NCBI GenBank assembly: GCA_034766995.1
Contig: CM068318.1
Coordinates: forward strand, 2,430,501 to 2,494,500
Direction of reading: 5' to 3'
From: Acanthacorydalis orientalis
Lineage: Eukaryota > Arthropoda > Insecta > Megaloptera > Corydalidae
DNA: 64,000 nt
Positions 11,800 to 23,945 of the stretch are shown one piece after another. The notes under the pieces are model-generated. The model saw only the letters and a list, made by a program, of their open reading frames with translations, searched no databases and was not told where the DNA came from. The position numbers and the translations under genes are program-made. How positions within the stretch are numbered: the first letter of the stretch is position 1; the number at the start of each line of letters is the position of its first letter.

Positions 11800-12264
11800 G
11801 CATGCACATAATTTCGAATGAATGACATCATTCCGATTTATAATGTTCAGGAACTGAATATGTGTACACATATTAATACGATCCAGTTGATTAATAATTT
11901 AGCGGAGTATAATAGATATTTTGAAGGCAGGTAAAGTAATGCGAGTAGTGGTGTTCCATTTTCATTGGATAATAAACAGGACATTAGTGCTGAATTATTA
12001 ATGGCATTAATACGAAGTATTTTCTATAATCACATAAATCATGACCTATATACACACTGACATATAACTAAATAAATAAATATAAAAATGATTCTATTAT
12101 TACTGCCGAAAATCGATTTGATTGTATTTATTGAGCACATAATTTAAACATAAAATTTTCAAATCTCACACAAACATAATTTCATATATACATGCGATAT
12201 GTTTAGTTCACATGTATGAAAATGTGTTCATCCGTATACAACTTATATTAACATCAATATTGAA

Positions 12265-12269
<5 letters not shown>
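11800..12269. other. AT-rich spacer
   Basis: Nothing recognised. Confidence 0.4.

Positions 12270-12329
<60 letters not shown>
12270..12329. repeat. (TA)n microsatellite
   Basis: About 30 uninterrupted units. Confidence 0.98.
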
Positions 12330-12332
<3 letters not shown>

Positions 12333-12474
12333 ATACAATTTAATACAAAATAAACGCTTTCGTATCTAAAAGATAATAAAATTTGGAAATATGATTAAAT
12401 TGATTACTGTTTCAATACACATTGCATGCGACCGATTTTCTTCCCTCATGTGAATAAAATACACTGTCATAACA

Positions 12475-12476
<2 letters not shown>

Positions 12477-12548
<72 letters not shown>

Positions 12549-12560
12549 TGTATGTATGTA
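12477..12560. repeat. Compound (TA)n(CA)n(TGTA)n microsatellite
   Basis: TA to 12530, CA to 12547, then TGTATGTATGTATG. Confidence 0.97.
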
Positions 12561-12683
12561 TGAACATGTTTGTATCTGTTTAATAATTATATATTGTGTA
12601 TAATTATATTTAGAGAACTTTAGGGTAGATATTTGTTCAATCTTGATAAATAATCGACTTTATTAATGTATATACGTAATGTG

Positions 12684-12685
<2 letters not shown>

Positions 12686-12775
<90 letters not shown>
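12686..12775. repeat. Long (TA)n microsatellite
   Basis: About 44 uninterrupted TA units, among the longest in the window. Confidence 0.98.
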
Positions 12776-12777
<2 letters not shown>

Positions 12778-12981
12778 GAATGGAAAATATTATGATAAAA
12801 TCAAAATTCGACAGTATACATAATCAATTATAGGAAAATTGAAAATAATTCAATTAAACCTGTTTAGTAATTAAAATATAATCAAAAAGTTATCCAATTA
12901 AGGTTATTTCTTCATTTAATTGATTTTTTGGAATTAGAAAACTATATTTAATTGTAAACGTATTATAATTTGGACATTTAT

Positions 12982-13350
12982 AATGGAGACATTAATTGGC
13001 CACCGAGATCCTGTGATTTAACACCGTTGGACTACTTTATTTCGGGTCGGGTTAAATGACAGGTGTACGCTAATAATCCTAAAGAGATTCCGACCTAAAA
13101 CATGTAATCCGAAGAGTAACTGGTGAGATAGAGACCCAGTTGTGTAGGGATGTCATTGAAAATTTTAACAAAAGAATGGTCACGTGTAAGAAAGCACGCG
13201 GCGGTCACTTACACGATATTAATCTCCATTTATAAATGGCACGCTCCCAACTATTATTTACAATAAAGAACATTGACATTTCAGTGAAAATTCTGCGTTT
13301 TATTTCAAATTAAAAAATGTCGTCCTTATTGATAATCCTCGTACCTAAGT
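12982..13350 (+). pseudogene. Mariner-type transposase relic T1 (C-terminal third)
   Basis: Reads NGDINWPPRSCDLTPLDYF from 12982, with the third catalytic Asp in LTPLD. It continues to VKxQVYANNPKEI, shifts frame, and resumes as HVIRRVTGEIETQLCRDVIE through KKARGGHLHDI to a stop at 13235. The order of these motifs is that of insect DD41D-type mariner relatives. There is a TGA stop after GRVK and at least one frameshift. The 3' non-coding part to about 13350 matches T2, including a CCTTATTGATAATCC stretch that probably is the old right terminal repeat. The 5' two thirds are missing; upstream is TA-array DNA. Confidence 0.85.
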
Positions 13351-14097
13351 ATATAAAAGGGAATAATTGTACTTAGATGAAGATTTAATAAAATATTGCA
13401 TTTGACAGAAAAGAAGAAAACAGTTTCGATGATTTGTGATTTTTGAGAGAAGCTGAGTCAGTATACTCGCCTTTATTGACAAACTGGCCGGTGTTTTGAA
13501 TTCGATAAAATTCTACATTGATTTAGAATGTTGTTCGAAGAGTCGACTTTATTTAATGATAAGTTAACAATTGAATGACTGAATATAAATATGGATGTAA
13601 TAAAACAGTTCTTCTAGAACGGAAGAGGAAAACATTTTCGGTACGAGATAACTACATATAAACATTTTGTGACTGTCAACATGAAAAAATTAAACGTTCA
13701 CAATAAAATATGAAGATATATGGTTGGAGTAAAATTTAATTGATTTTATTATTAAATTTATCTTCAATAATTTATTTGAAGAATTTATTTTAATTAATTG
13801 TATTGACTGAATTTATTTTTAAAAAAATTACTTTTCTATTTAAAAAAAAATCACCTAAATGTTTTCATATTGAAAAATATTTTTTTTAAAGACAATGGCT
13901 TGATTAATATATATATATATATATATCTTAGTTGCAACAATATCAAAAAGAATCGCTGCCATCATTAAGACTAAAGGGGCTAAGAAAATAATGAAATAAA
14001 TTTGATTATCTTTAAAAATATGTAATTTTATTTTTACTCAACACAATCATTTTTAAAGAATGTGCATAATTATGGGATGCTCAATACTTTTGCTCAA

Positions 14098-14099
<2 letters not shown>
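13351..14099. repeat. AT-rich spacer with a short TA array
   Basis: A short TA array lies at 13906-13927. No coding or transposon signature. Confidence 0.5.

Positions 14100-14154
<55 letters not shown>
14100..14154. repeat. Compound (TA)n(GA)n microsatellite
   Basis: About 15 TA units followed by 12 GA units. Confidence 0.98.
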
Positions 14155-14184
14155 ATGATAATGATAAAGAGAGAAATATACTGA

Positions 14185-14742
14185 ATTTCGAGACTGGTGT
14201 CAAATCGTGGTTGCAGCAGTGAACGCCGAAAAGAATTCAGTGCGAAAAGAGCACATATGAGAAGAATATCACGACCGAGCCTCGTCCCCGACAAGCGTGT
14301 ATATGTTTTTAATCAGCGTTTTATTTTTAAATTTCCACTACGTTCATTCATCGCGTATCAATTAAAGCCAGTGTCACAGGATATTTGTAACAATGATACG
14401 GTGAGCCCGTGTACTAAATTCTTGTGTAACTGTTTGTTGAATGTTACGGTGTCATTCAAAAGTAACATAACTTTAAAAGTCGGTACACATGGCGTCGCGC
14501 CAACACTCATCCATAATATTTTTAGCGAAACGTATCTAAAATTATACATTTTTCTTCCACTTCGAAACACATACGCACAATTAAGAATTCATTTATCACA
14601 TTTCAGGAATACATTTTTGGGCAAAAGCGTTCGTGTGCGCTCGTCTCACCTGAATTCGCGACCTAAATTCGTTTCGACTTTTTACATAGTTTCCCCCGGC
14701 TCGCGGTGGAAATTCTACAGGTGTGCGAACAACCGTGATTAA
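14185..14742 (+). other. Unassigned 186-codon open frame in a CpG-richer island
   Basis: This stretch stays open for 186 codons, unusual for the window because stops are frequent in AT-rich DNA. The first ATG in frame is at 14257 (ATGAGAAGAATATCACGACC). The translation is basic and has no domain, signal peptide or membrane segment that I recognise. The minus strand is also open in parts (14358-14570, 14596-14802), so the openness may simply reflect higher GC. It could be a lineage-specific exon, a promoter-like CpG-rich element, or chance. A possible donor-type step CAG|GTGTGC occurs near 14719. Confidence 0.2.
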
Positions 14743-15156
14743 TTTTATACGTCGCACATTATTACATACTTGTCTACATAATTTAGTTGGAACATTTTTC
14801 ATACGAATTAAATTACGGACAATCGTGCGTTAATGGCGGAATAAAACTGAATGACAAACATTTCGAACACATATCAGAAATTATTTACACATCTTTCATT
14901 ACATTCATATGTAATTCCATTCTAGACTTCAAATGTCAAATGATGTGTGTATAATCAATACAAAAACAATTTTGTTTACATTCTGTTCAATTTATACATG
15001 TTTTTTTTTTTTTAAAAAAAATGTTTATAAAATTTTACTACATTTACTTTCTTTTAAAGATATACACATTGGTCGATACGATTCTTTTTGTTTGAATGGA
15101 AAATAAACTTGTAAAACTGTCAGGCACGCCTGTAGCCACGGACATTTTTTTTATTA
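14743..15156. other. AT-rich spacer with a T13A8 palindrome
   Basis: The homopolymer palindrome is at 15001-15021. Otherwise nothing recognised. Confidence 0.45.
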
Positions 15157-15483
15157 GGTCTGTTCGATATGTACACTGAACTTACTCGGGATTTTCGTCG
15201 AACAGTTTAGAGTAAATTCAGAACAGGGGATTTGTTACTCTGAACTTACTCTAGCTTTTTGTTAGAGTATCTTCGCGAGCATCTTTGTCTAGCTCGAGTC
15301 TTTATCTATGATAATCGCTATCCAATAAACAAATCACGCAAACTTGACAGTATTCATATGATTTACTCTAAACCTTACTCTATGGTGTTCGATAAAAACA
15401 AGTTCAGAGTAAGAAAGTCAGAGTAATGTCATAAAATTCAAGAGTCAGTTCAAAGTAAGTTCAGTGTACATATCGAACAGACC
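15157..15483. mobile_element. MITE with long inverted ends (327 bp)
   Basis: The ends are identical inverted copies for about 30 bp, beginning GGTCTGTTCGATATGTACAC and reaching TGAACTTACT. TA lies on both sides (15155-15156, 15484-15485). Inside, diverged inverted blocks continue (TTACTCTGAACTTACTCTAG left, TTCAGAGTAAGAAAGTCAGA right), so much of the element folds on itself. GG-starting ends recall PIF/Harbinger, but a 3-bp TWA duplication is not intact; Tc1/mariner-type TA duplication is the alternative. No coding capacity. Confidence 0.75.
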
Positions 15484-16346
15484 TATCAACTTCTCAAAGG
15501 AAATTAGATTCTCGTGTAAACCGATACATCTATCTGTATTACTGTATTTTATATCTCTACTGAAATTATTAGAAAATTCTATTTATTGTTATCGTGTTAA
15601 GCAAAAATAAATCTGTCTTAATATGAAACTCGGACGGTGGTTAGTAGTTCATATTGAATTCAAAACTGGACGACAGTTTAAGTTTTTTCTCAGTTATTTA
15701 TTTGTAATATACACATATTTTTTTTAAAAAAAAGTGTATAAAAATATTTTTTTAATATGCAACAGTGAAACATTTTTGTTTCAAAGAAAGACACACAAAT
15801 AGAACGAAATCAGATATGTTACAAATTATTCGAAGACACTTTTTACTTCTTCTCGCTGCTCTCGATTCAAGTGTCTAGAAGAATAAAGTATACAATAATA
15901 GTATATACGTCCCCACTTTATTATTTAAGTCGACACCAAGCTTTGATATTCCGATCATGCGAACAATTAGATGCAATTAAATTCATATGTAACGCTTCGT
16001 ACATGATTTAAGGCACGTAAAATAAATTCTAATTGCAATCAGTGACGACAGTTTTATTCGCATCTTATATGTCACAGACAAGATTATGGGAGAGCATGTT
16101 TGGCACATGCAGTTACAATACGGCTCTGAATCAGCTAGTGGTTTGTGTGTGTGTGTGTCGACATAACGCACGAACGTGTGTTTATTTATAATGTATGTGG
16201 CATGCCCGCTTACAACGATCATGTTGCAGACCAGAACTGTCAATCATGCTACTTTACGTGGTTACAAACGCTATTAAATATTGCACATTTTAATGTGCAC
16301 GTCGTACGGATTGTAAGTTGTCATACGGAATGGACGGATGGATGTA
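15484..16346. other. Unassigned spacer with a T8A8 palindrome and a GT run
   Basis: The T8A8 tract is at 15718-15733 and a short (GT)n lies at 16144-16158. Overlapping short frames on both strands at 15983-16375 have no domain. Confidence 0.4.
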
Positions 16347-17101
16347 CAGTGTGCAACAAGAATGACATGTGGTGAGGATACGCTTCAAAACGTTTTTGCA
16401 AACGCTGTTCTGCTCGCAAGTGATAAAGCTCCCTTTCATTCGTCTCGCCACGTTAACAAGCAGAATTATCGTTACTGGGAGGAAAAAAATCGTCATCAGC
16501 TGCATGAAAGGCCTCTACACAGTCGGCATGTCGCTGTTTGGTGCGCTGTTGCAGATTTTTGTGTTTATCGGCCATATTTGTTTGAAGAGAAAGACCAAAC
16601 GATTATACTAAATATGAGGGGATGCTACGGAACGTCTTGGAATCGAAATTTTGGATTCCGGATGTATGGTTTCAACACGATAGGGCCACCGCTCACACGA
16701 CGAGCAGATCAATGGAAGTTTTGAGAGAACTGTTTCCGGGGAACTTAACCTCGTTACACGGTGTGACCTGCACGTTCATCCGATCTCGCTCTTTGTGACT
16801 TTTTCCTTTAGAGCCATCTGAAAGCTGAGATCTACAAGCATTGACCAAAAATCGTTAATAAATTGAAGTCTGTTATATGTCAAAAAATTGCATCGATAAC
16901 GCCGGAAATGACCCACCGAGTGATACGAAACTTCATAAATCGGCTACGAATGTGTATCGCGGATATCATATTCAAAACCAATGGAAAATAAACTATATTT
17001 CATACACTTTTAGGTTATATAATAACATTTTTAATAGAATTTACTATGCCTTTTTTGTTAACGTTTAAAATCTGGGAGTTTTTTTTTTGCCGAGCACCCT
17101 G
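16347..17101 (+). pseudogene. DD41D-like transposase relic T3, N-terminus deleted
   Basis: Residues of all three catalytic motifs are visible: ASDKAPFHSSRHVNKQNYRY (first Asp, near 16418), VWFQHDRATAHT (second Asp, near 16662) and CDFFL (third Asp, near 16797). The piece NRLRMCIADIIFKT precedes the stop at about 16990. At least three frameshifts and several stops break it. The N-terminal DNA-binding domain is missing. The 3' boundary is a good terminal repeat, GCCGAGCACCCTG, with TA at 17102-17103. The 5' boundary, CAGTGTGCAAC after TA at 16345-16346, resembles it only over about 8 bp and is less sure. Confidence 0.8.
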
Positions 17102-17103
17102 TA

Positions 17104-18164
17104 CAAACACGAACGCGATCCTGAAAATGTTCGCTAATACAAAAACATAAAGTTTTTTTTTTCACACGAAACGTACGTCCGAGACTATTCATAAATATGC
17201 ATTTATTTGTTCGAAGTATATAAATGTTTTTTAAATAACGTTCCGAGTTTTGAAAAATTTATAAATGGTAATGCGCCGTACAGAATAATGTTAACATTTT
17301 GAATAATAATAACGAGACTATCGTGGAACATTGATTCATTGTGACAGTATAAATAAACAATTTTATTTATTTTTATCGAATAGCCGTCCTGTTATACTGA
17401 ATTCATGAATATCTAAAAAAAAAGATTGAATGTCAATGAACCGTATCGAATATATTAATTATATCACTGATTAGCGACATAAATTACACAAACAGTTTGA
17501 AATTCAATCATTTAAATAAATTATGAACATCGCACGCCCCGTTTTCAATCGAAAAAGTCCTAGATTGTGTTGCAATTTATTTACAAATTTTATTATATTG
17601 AAAACAAACTGACTGGTTTACTGTAATTATTTTCTTGAACCTCAATCAGAACTTTTCGATTTTTCATTTTATCTCCTCTACGTTGTCAAATCTCTTTTAG
17701 AAAAACAAAACATTCAGTAAAATAAATACAGACGTTGAGTGATGAGTAATTTCATTTTTTATTAAAAATTTAACACTTTGTGAGCAAATGAATTACCGAG
17801 CTGCAAAACTATTTTCTTCTTCTCACATTTCTAGTTCTTTTTTTAATTTTATTGCATAATTGATGTGATATTTTAAGAAAATACTTTTTATTTATACTTA
17901 GAATCAGCTGACATATTCATAGAAAATCTAAGATTATTTTAACAATTTTATTCCAATCTTGCAGACTTATTTAAAATGGAATATTTATTCACTTCCTTTC
18001 TATATTTTTTTTAAAAATAAAAAATAAATCTTTCTAAATAGAAACTCATATTTAATTTTATGGAAATATGATCATCAAATAAATATGGATAGGATGTGAA
18101 ATTAAACTTTTACTTGTTATTCTATTAATAATCTAACTTTTTTAAAAAAATATAGTTTATATTC
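17104..18164. other. AT-rich spacer
   Basis: Several T-run/A-run stretches; no element or gene recognised. Confidence 0.4.
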
Positions 18165-18325
18165 ACAGTTTTAGACAATGTGGCTAAATTTACTTTCAGA
18201 AATGAATTTCCTTTTTCTAGGATTTACACAAAAGTACTGATCAAAATCTACAATAATTTATTTTAATGATAATTTTGATAAAATGATCAATAATCGATTA
18301 GTGCACATTTTTATTATAAAACAGA
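18165..18325 (+). mobile_element. Palindromic repeat P, left half-copy
   Basis: Starts near TTAGACAATGTGGCTAAATT, continues with CTTTCAGAAATGAATTTCC and ACTGATCAAAATCTACAATA, and fades at GCACATTTTTAT. Confidence 0.55.
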
Positions 18326-19152
18326 AATGTGTGTGAATGAGAAATTGTAAAAGACAATTCGATTTATTCCATTAATAGTAATTCATAACGATGCTTTAAA
18401 TAAAATGCTCTTTTCATCGACACACAAAGCAATGAAATATTTCATAGTAAAATGTTTATATTTTATATTAAAGATGATACGATAAATCTATAGATCCACA
18501 ACACATAAATAAATCGATAAAATCTATCGAAATTGTCTAATCAAAATTATTATTATGACTTATACTACATGAATGTTTTTTTTTGTGAATATACATTTAT
18601 TTGAATATACATTTAGTGTATGTAAACATAGAACTTAAACATAAACTTCTGATTATTTATAAATCATCCTTATCTCAATATTAAATTCACATTGTTTCCA
18701 CGAGCAATATTTGCACAGTACATTTACTTTTTGTTCGTAGTGTCACAAACGCACACAGACACAGTATAGAATTCGTGTCGTTTCTTTGTAGATGATTCGA
18801 TGTATAATATTACACTATTGTTGTATCATTAACACGACGTTTGAATCACAACAGAAGCCATATTCATTATAAAGTAATCAATATTTACAATGTAAACGAG
18901 CCGGAGCAGCGCGAACACTGACATCAGATTACTCAAATTTCAAATTCGAGGCGGTGCTTCGGCTAAACGAATTCTGGTTTTGATTAGAGAATGAGCAGAT
19001 AAGTAACTCAATAAAACATTGTATTTTAATAATGGGTTAGACATCTGACCTTATTTCGGGAAATTACATCGGTTATGTATACAGTTCGCTGTTTAAAATT
19101 CGGATTCAGTAAATGCACGAGTGGATACATTAGTTTCATTTTTATGTCATTG

Positions 19153-19153
<1 letters not shown>

Positions 19154-19221
<68 letters not shown>
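19154..19221. repeat. (TA)n microsatellite
   Basis: About 33 uninterrupted units. Confidence 0.98.
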
Positions 19222-19228
<7 letters not shown>

Positions 19229-19404
19229 ATTTTTGCAGATCCACAGTTGAAATCCTTTTATTTCAATACTTAATTAAATTCACTTTAACACTTTTTTTAT
19301 TTCTCTATAAATGACAACACAATTTTCTAACTATCTTTTTAAATAAATTGATAATTGATCATTTTATCTTGATTTTTTATTATTTTATGATTTAAAATGT
19401 TTCT

Positions 19405-19475
19405 TTTCTGATTTCACTTAGAACTCTGAGAATGATGGCATTGCTAAATTACACAAATGATTGGAATGAACCAAA
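19405..19475 (-). mobile_element. Palindromic repeat P fragment
   Basis: Carries ACTCTGAGAATGATGGCATT and the TTACACAAATGATTGG that follows. Only the inner part of one arm is clear. Confidence 0.45.
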
Positions 19476-19844
19476 AACCGACAAGAGATCCTATCAACGG
19501 GACATCTTAGATATAAAAACAGACAATTAGAGCTTAAAACATTGCTTTTTTTTCTTTTGATGTAGTCAAATATAGAACAGAAAACTATTTTTAGAATGTA
19601 AAATTACAGTTTATTTCAGTATCTCAAGTCTTTCCTGAAAATATTTATCAACATTGTTGTCACAAAAAAAAAATAATCGAAAAATTGTCCTTTTAAATAG
19701 AAAACTTTTTCCTACATAATTCATGGAAAATTATTTTTTAACTTTGTGGAAAAATGATATTCGTAATGGATATGGACAGGATTATAAATTAAAATATTGA
19801 AGTTTGACTTGTCATTCTTTTGATAGACTTAATTTTTGATTTGT

Positions 19845-20035
19845 CAATGCTATCATCAGAACGATAAGTTTTCTGTGTTTAATCTCACTGAGGATGATAG
19901 TATTGTGACTGAAATATAATCAATAATTAGTTATTAGATATCTTTAAACAAACGAAATACTTTATGGCTTGTTGAAATAAAAAAAAAGATTCATTTGTGA
20001 AAGTAAATTTAGCCACAGTGTCAGAACTGTATTGT
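19845..20035 (-). mobile_element. Palindromic repeat P copy with full outer end
   Basis: A short left-arm piece (TGTCAATGCTATCATCAGAA) and centre lead into a long right arm. The arm ends with ATTCATTTGTGAAAGTAAAT, TTAGCCACAGTGTC and AGAACTGTATTGT. This is one of the best-preserved outer ends and defines the family's terminus. Confidence 0.65.
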
Positions 20036-21874
20036 GAAGTTTTTGATCAGGATTTTTTTTAATAACTGAAAAATCCATCTGTAAAATTGCTTCTATGTTT
20101 TTTTCAAATTTGAAGAAGTTACTGTTCTTCTCTTCACATATTTCTCATGCGTTTAAAATTGAATTAGAACCATAAAAAACAAATTCGTGGATATACAATT
20201 TTCCATACTCTCTTGTATCAGAAATAAATTACATTCTTGCAAGTTAAATTTAATATCTTGTGTATCTCTTCTCTCCTGTTTACTGTTTCACTTTTTTTTC
20301 ATTTGACTCGATAAGTTCTGTTATCAAAACATCTAAACATTTTTGAACGCTAGCTGAATCTTTAAAAACTGATGGGTTTTTTTCTTAGAATTTTTTTAAA
20401 TTTCAAATTAAAAAATGTTCTCAAAAAACATACATTTTTTTAGTATACTTATTTATATAACAGATAAGTTTTAATTTGTCAGAATCTCGAAATTTCATGA
20501 ATTTACTTAGCTGCAAAGTAAACTATTTACTGAATGTTCAATCACTTTATCAATAATTAATAGCATTAAACTGCCAAGTCAAACGGGTATGTCCGTAATT
20601 GTCTGTACTGAAATTCTAATGACTATCTTCATCTTCGTTTCATTAACGCACGAGCACTTCCGTATGTTTTTTTTCTCTTTACGAACTCGCGCTCTTCTAA
20701 AAATATCCAATACATCGTATCATTTATCAATAAGTTTGTTATGTGTGGAAATATTTGACTGACACCGAAGAATTTTGCGGTCCCACTTCGAAACTACTGT
20801 TTTCACTCAACTTGATAAATGATTTCTTTCCCGTTGGCAGCAGTAAAAAGCAAATTGGATTATTCATCTGGGCCAGGTATTCTAAAGGTCACACGCAACA
20901 GTAGTTGTGATGCTTTTTAAGATGAAGGATCGTTTTTAACGTCCCAGCGTGCTACTTTGTCGTTTGACAAAACCCACGATGTTTATCATCGCGACGAAAA
21001 ACCATACCGGCGCAGTTTCGAAACACTCGTGTAACTCTATCATTGTGGACTTTCATATATATTTCATGTACGGGAAAAAATTCGACGTCGGGTCTGTGGT
21101 GGTGTATTAAGAGCTTGTCGTGTAACTCGATGAAGTTTTAATAAGAAAAACAGTATAAAATATTTGGTAACTATTTAGTATATCGTATTAAAGGAAACGA
21201 AACCGATGATTTATTTACACAGCATTAAAAGTTTGGAAGTACAAACAAGTCTAATACGGGGATTACATAATACGTTTTTTTTTCACAACTGTTAAACAAG
21301 TACGAAATGCTTTTGTCCTGTTTCGATACGAAACTGAAATTTAAGTCTTTTCTTTCTTTCCAGAAATACAAGACTTAAAATTCACATCCGTACTGTGACA
21401 GGACAAAAATATATAAAATAAATACAAATGAAAGAATATAAAACGAACAATACGATACTGGAAAATGGAAATTTATCAATGTTGAAATATCTACAACATA
21501 CTTAAACAAAATTATTTTGTTTGGTACGACGTTTTGCAATTTTCTATGCGTTTGTCTGTATTTAAATTTATTTTAAAAAAAGAATTACTTGATGTAATTC
21601 GTAAAACATTAAATGAAATTGCGACTCACGAGCGCGCTCTGAAATTTCTTTGAAGGATAAATGAAATATTGAAATAAAAACCAGACAGGAGTCCTCAGGT
21701 TACATGGTACACCCCAAAACACCAACATATATCTGTTATGCACGAATTTATTAAAAACGAACCTTAATAATATTAATCCTAAATTAAAACATTTTTTTTT
21801 TGTTCACAATAAAATAATAAAACTATTGAAGGAGTTTTGAATTGTAATAAATACTTCTCTGTAGATTTTTTAAT
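20036..21874. other. Unassigned sequence, less AT-rich at 20.58-21.12 kb
   Basis: 20580-21120 has mixed composition and several CpG, with no long open frame. It may be conserved non-coding DNA; nothing in it names a function. Confidence 0.4.

Positions 21875-21920
<46 letters not shown>
21875..21920. repeat. Compound (CA)n(TA)n microsatellite
   Basis: Six CA units followed by about 17 TA units. Confidence 0.97.
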
Positions 21921-21924
<4 letters not shown>

Positions 21925-23184
21925 GAAACAGTTATGTAAAAAGCACGAGATGAGGAATTTTATAATTGCCTCGAGCGTGAATTCTTATTGGAAGTTTTGA
22001 AACCGAAAAGTATTAGAAATACGGAACGAGATTGTTAAAAGCACCATTAGCATTCTGTAAAGAGCACGTCTGGAAAGGACGGGTAGTCTTCACCCGCCGA
22101 AATCCTAAATGTGTGCACATTATATGGCGAGCAGAGCAATAAATATCGATAAAAAATATTCTTGCAAACAACACAACTGCTTTGCTAAATTCCGATTCGT
22201 ATATAAATGGAAAATAACGTGAAATACAGTATTCGATTCAAAGAAACACATTCGCGAAATTCACAACAAGAAACGAACACGGTCGAGATAAAGTTTCCGT
22301 TATTTATTAATGAAACCGTTCTGATTTTTCTATATAATAATTTGAAAAAAAATCTCCAGTCTTTCTCTGTATCGGTGGTAGTACATGCTTGGCAATAATA
22401 AAATATATTCTATATGTTTTTTTTTTTATTTATAAATAAAAAGATTGAAACACGTTTACGTTTGAAAAATAGATTTAAAACATAATAAAAATCATATAAC
22501 CAGTTGACAGTCTTAAGGTATTTCATAAATTACTCGGCGACCGAACTTGAGCAGAAAATAATAATTATAAAGCGTTCACTAGAAAAATAAAATTATTCGC
22601 AGAGATATAAAGAACGGGAACTTTTTATTTATATAATTCTATTAACGTGTGAATGTTTTTATTGCTAGGTTTTCCTTCAAAATAAAAAAAATCGTACTTG
22701 AATAACAACAATCTTTCCTTTACATCTTCGGCCGAACGTAAACAACACATTATTACTATCAATATGAAAAATTAATATGTAAAATGCACTTTTTGCAATC
22801 TGAACATTACGTATGTGGTTTGAACACACATACGCTGCTGCTCGTTACCACATTTTAAACTGTACAAGGTTATAAAATCTATTTTTAGTTACGTTTTTAC
22901 GATAAGAAAGAGATAATACAGCGTCATGTATATTCCAGTTTTATTGTGAATGTTTCAGTAAAATTTGATATTTACAATGAAATGTTTCTGTATAATATAA
23001 TACGTTGGGTTTGATTTTATTGCAGGAAAACTATTATCTCGCAGTTTTGTTATCGAAACAATTAATCTGAGCAATCGTTATCTCTCTTATGAATAAAAAG
23101 ATCAGAATTAAAGTCTAAACATATGAGAAAACAAAACATATTACTTTCAATCACTAACGCTTTCTTAAAAGTTTGTTTCCACAA
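21921..23184. other. AT-rich spacer
   Basis: A 63-codon plus-strand frame at 22207-22398 shows no domain. No repeat family member found. Confidence 0.4.
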
Positions 23185-23285
23185 ATGAATTATTTTTTCA
23201 ATCCACAGACTGTAAAAAAAATCTAATCAAAAATGTATTGATCGTTTTTGATTACTGCTTGTAGATATTTCGATAACAATACTTA
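23185..23285 (+). mobile_element. Palindromic repeat P, left half-copy
   Basis: CCACAAATGAATTATTTTTT, TCAATCCACAGACTG, CTAATCAAAAATGTATTGAT and ATTTCGATAACAAT follow in family order. Confidence 0.55.
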
Positions 23286-23291
23286 AGGCCC

Positions 23292-23355
23292 GTATATTTA
23301 ATAACTAATTACCTTTATATGAGTAGAATATAAGGCATTTAATTATTAAATATAC
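23292..23355. repeat. Hairpin repeat, copy 1
   Basis: Arms of about 29 bp (GTATATTTAATAACTAATTA against its inverted partner) pair around a 7-base loop, GAGTAGA. The right arm contains ATAAGGCATTTAATTATTAA, shared with copy 2. Confidence 0.75.
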
Positions 23356-23647
23356 ACACAGTTTGTTAATCAGTGTGTCTGCTCTGCTTATTTAATAATA
23401 TATTATTTAATAATATTTTATTTATTCAGAGATGTTTCAGTCAATAATTGACAATTTCTATTAATGAAAATAGTGGATTTAATAAAAAGGATGTTCTTCA
23501 TTCCAGCGAAGAGAGTCTTTCTCAACCACTCTCTTTTTATAATTACTTAATTTAATCAGACTCTCAAGAATTTTACTTATAATATTAGTAAGTTGCTGTT
23601 TCTATTGCAATAAAGATTGTAAAATGAGACACAAAGATTAATAATAT

Positions 23648-23725
23648 GTGTATATTCAACAATTAAATTCCTCATATACTACTGATGTAAAGACGAATAT
23701 GAGGCATTTAACTATTAAATATTCA
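23648..23725. repeat. Hairpin repeat, copy 2
   Basis: Arms at about 23648-23677 and 23697-23725 pair imperfectly. The right arm, ATGAGGCATTTAACTATTAA, is a close match to copy 1. The loop is longer (about 19 bases). Confidence 0.65.
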
Positions 23726-23862
23726 ATCACTGGGAATAATTAAATAAAAAAATTATTAAAAATTTAACAAAATATGCAAACAGCATTAAATAAAATAAAA
23801 ATATCGGGCATATGCCTCGAAATTTTTTGAACAAATTATTATTACAGTTGAATAAACTGAAT

Positions 23863-23866
<4 letters not shown>

Positions 23867-23941
<75 letters not shown>
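23867..23941. repeat. Long (TA)n microsatellite
   Basis: About 37 uninterrupted units. Confidence 0.98.

Positions 23942-23945
<4 letters not shown>

Noticed and set aside
21626..21634. A 9-bp minus-strand micro-exon (AGCGCGCTC) between ATTTCAG and GTGAGT
   Set aside because: Too short to support without RNA evidence.
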